Below, in pieces: positions 7,105 through 8,312 of a stretch of DNA of 8,312 nt (positions are counted from its first letter, which is position 1; each line of letters opens with the position of its first letter). A program made the position numbers and the translations under genes. The stretch is taken from contig JBDSBP010000086.1 of NCBI GenBank assembly GCA_039921525.1, positions 1 to 8,312 on the forward strand, given 5' to 3'. This DNA comes from JADCRZ01 sp039921525. GTDB lineage: Bacteria; Bacteroidota; Bacteroidia; Chitinophagales; Chitinophagaceae. Under the pieces are notes generated by a model that ran no database searches, was not told where the DNA came from, and was given only the letters and a program-made list of their open reading frames with translations.

Positions 7105-7479
7105 GAAACCTCCCATATATTATCAATTTTTGACACCAACTTGTAAACAGTCCTAACTATTCTGACTCCTTACCCAAATGACATTGATTAAGCAATAAAT
7201 AATTCCACTTACGGAAGTTAAATCTTTCCACTTACCCGAACCTGTAGCTGTGTGTTAAACAAAAAATTCAGCAAATAATAAGTGGTTGCAATCAAATACA
7301 ATACTACAATTCACGTTACTAAAGATTCACTGTCACAAAGTACACCTTAACATTAATTCCTACCCTGAACGCCATCGACAGCTATGTTCTGGTGGCAACG
7401 TGAAACTACCTGGCATCTACAGATAATAGCATAAATAAAAGAAGGTACAAATGTGCATTTTAAGGAATAATCATTTTCA
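7105..7479. other. AT-rich non-coding upstream region of the DUF4402 operon
   Basis: About 375 bases with no convincing gene on either strand and frequent stops. It contains TTCCACTTAC twice as an exact direct repeat (7203-7212, 7226-7235) and the complement TAAGTGG at 7279-7285, a possible set of regulator sites. I found no clear Bacteroidota promoter (TTTG, about 19 bases, TAnnTTTG). A weak AAGGA at 7463-7467 sits 12 bases before the ATG at 7480. The promoter of the downstream genes should be here, but I cannot place it. Confidence 0.5.
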
Positions 7480-8010
7480 ATGGTAATCCCGCTAATAAAA
7501 TATCAGTGGAATATTATAAAACTGGTATTAATCCTTCCATTAATTTCGATGGCTTTATTTTCGTATGCCCAGCCAACGGATAGTTTACCTGTTGATCCGG
7601 CTTCTATATCTGTAACCACGGTGCAAAACTTAAGCTTCGGCGCTTTCACCCATGCTAATGCAGGAGGGACTGTAACTATTTCAACAAATGGAACCCGTTC
7701 CATATCTGGTGATGTGATAGCCTTAAACCTGGCGATACCTTTTTACCAGGGTGTTTTTGATATTGATGCACCCATGGGTGCGATCATTTCTATTATGAAC
7801 GGTCCCGATGCGACGCTTATCGGGAGTAATGGAGGCACTATGACGGTACATCTCGGGAGTTCAGATCCGGTATCTCCCTTCACCACTGTTGTAACGCAAC
7901 CACAAAAAACACCCGTTAACATAGGCGGAACACTCACTGTTGGCAACCTGTCCGGCAGTCCACCAGGTTCTTATACCGGGTTCATTTACATCACCTTTAA
8001 CCGAGAATAA
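7480..8010 (+). CDS. Secreted DUF4402 domain protein
   Basis: A 176-residue protein, within the usual size of DUF4402 proteins. Residues 1-30 are a signal peptide: a short charged start, a hydrophobic core (LVLILPLISMALF) and likely cleavage after SYA, leaving Gln31 first. The mature part is a beta-rich domain with the DUF4402 landmarks LSFGAF (51-56), GGTVTIS (62-68), a TRSISGDV stretch (72-79), IGGTLTVG (148-155) and a final GSYTGFIYITF (163-173). The ATG at 7480 is the only suitable start, since an in-frame TAA lies at 7468-7470. The family has no established function; in other bacteria such genes often occur in multiples near chaperone/usher-type genes, so a fibre or surface-layer subunit is a reasonable guess. 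It has no T9SS tail, so it would reach the periplasm and need another partner for further export. The next gene follows after 23 bases, which suggests an operon. Confidence 0.85.
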   Translation: MVIPLIKYQWNIIKLVLILPLISMALFSYAQPTDSLPVDPASISVTTVQNLSFGAFTHANAGGTVTISTNGTRSISGDVIALNLAIPFYQGVFDIDAPMGAIISIMNGPDATLIGSNGGTMTVHLGSSDPVSPFTTVVTQPQKTPVNIGGTLTVGNLSGSPPGSYTGFIYITFNRE

Positions 8011-8033
8011 ATTTTGTAACTACCGAAAATTAA

Positions 8034-8312
8034 TTGAACAATACCAGTACATACTCCTTCACCAACCTTCACTGGTTGTCTTTTGCATTTTACTGCAGAA
8101 CACTCCTCCTATGCATTTTGTTAGTTTGCTGTTACAAAGGGTTTAACCAAAGCATCGCGATAAGCGATAAGGCTGTTATACGTAGGCCAGTCGACACCAT
8201 TGTTATTGTAAACCCAAAAGTAGTTGCTACCCAGGAAAGGGATAAAGAATATAATGACGATGAAATTTTAATTACCCTTAATGTTCCCCGAATAGGAAGC
8301 GTGGAAATGATG
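8034..8312 (+). CDS. Start of an unidentified exported or membrane protein (3' partial, probable TTG start)
   Basis: This frame is open from the codon after TAA (8031-8033) to the window end, 93 codons. No in-frame ATG occurs before the last two codons, so translation probably begins at TTG 8034, with TTG 8076 or 8118 as alternatives. Residues 14-32 are hydrophobic with a basic residue (LSFAFYCRTLLLCILLVCC), like a signal peptide or membrane anchor, followed by a polar segment with charged residues and a beta-strand-like stretch EILITLNVPRIGSVEMM at the edge. It lies 23 bases after the DUF4402 gene on the same strand, so the two are probably cotranscribed. The family cannot be fixed from this piece; a large outer-membrane export or anchoring protein (usher-like) is a guess from gene order. 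A frameshift or an earlier start in another frame cannot be excluded. Confidence 0.6.
   Translation, partial: MNNTSTYSFTNLHWLSFAFYCRTLLLCILLVCCYKGFNQSIAISDKAVIRRPVDTIVIVNPKVVATQERDKEYNDDEILITLNVPRIGSVEMM

Noticed and set aside
6974..7156. 60-codon open frame on the plus strand
   Set aside because: Runs through the inverted-repeat element; its residues are translated repeat words.

Overview
The window looks like a piece of a Bacteroidota chromosome, most likely a Chitinophagaceae-type organism (family level is inference). The main reasons are a very large secreted protein ending in a type IX secretion system (T9SS) type A sorting domain, a DUF4402 secreted protein, weak or absent Shine-Dalgarno sequences, and moderate-to-low GC.

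Layout. (1) Positions 2-5917 (+) hold the 3' part (1971 codons) of a giant mosaic surface protein whose start lies upstream of the window. It combines Ig/PKD-like domains, three W-x-DW-NW modules, glycine/threonine-rich beta repeats, a fibronectin-III-like segment and a C-terminal T9SS signal. (2) Positions 5918-6130 are a convergent intergenic gap with a small terminator-like hairpin and an inverted repeat built from 7-bp units. (3) Positions 6131-6776 (-) are a vapBC-type toxin-antitoxin pair. The antitoxin is intact. The PIN-domain toxin is split by a frameshift, and removing one copy of a 5-bp tandem duplication (TAAAC TAAAC on the + strand) restores a 134-residue toxin exactly. (4) Positions 6777-7479 have no convincing gene; 6872-7104 is a mosaic of direct and inverted repeats with mutually exclusive hairpins, probably a dispersed intergenic repeat element. 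(5) Positions 7480-8312 (+) are the start of a surface-protein operon: a DUF4402 protein with a signal peptide, then after 23 bp a gene running off the window. That second gene has no good ATG, probably starts at TTG 8034, and encodes an N-terminal hydrophobic segment.

How the parts relate. Two independent envelope loci, the T9SS cargo gene and the DUF4402 operon, flank a decaying toxin-antitoxin pair and a repeat-rich spacer. The most interesting items are the reversible-looking 5-bp frameshift in the toxin, the two structured intergenic repeats, and the DUF4402 operon, whose second gene could be an export or anchoring partner for the DUF4402 subunit. That last role is inference only.
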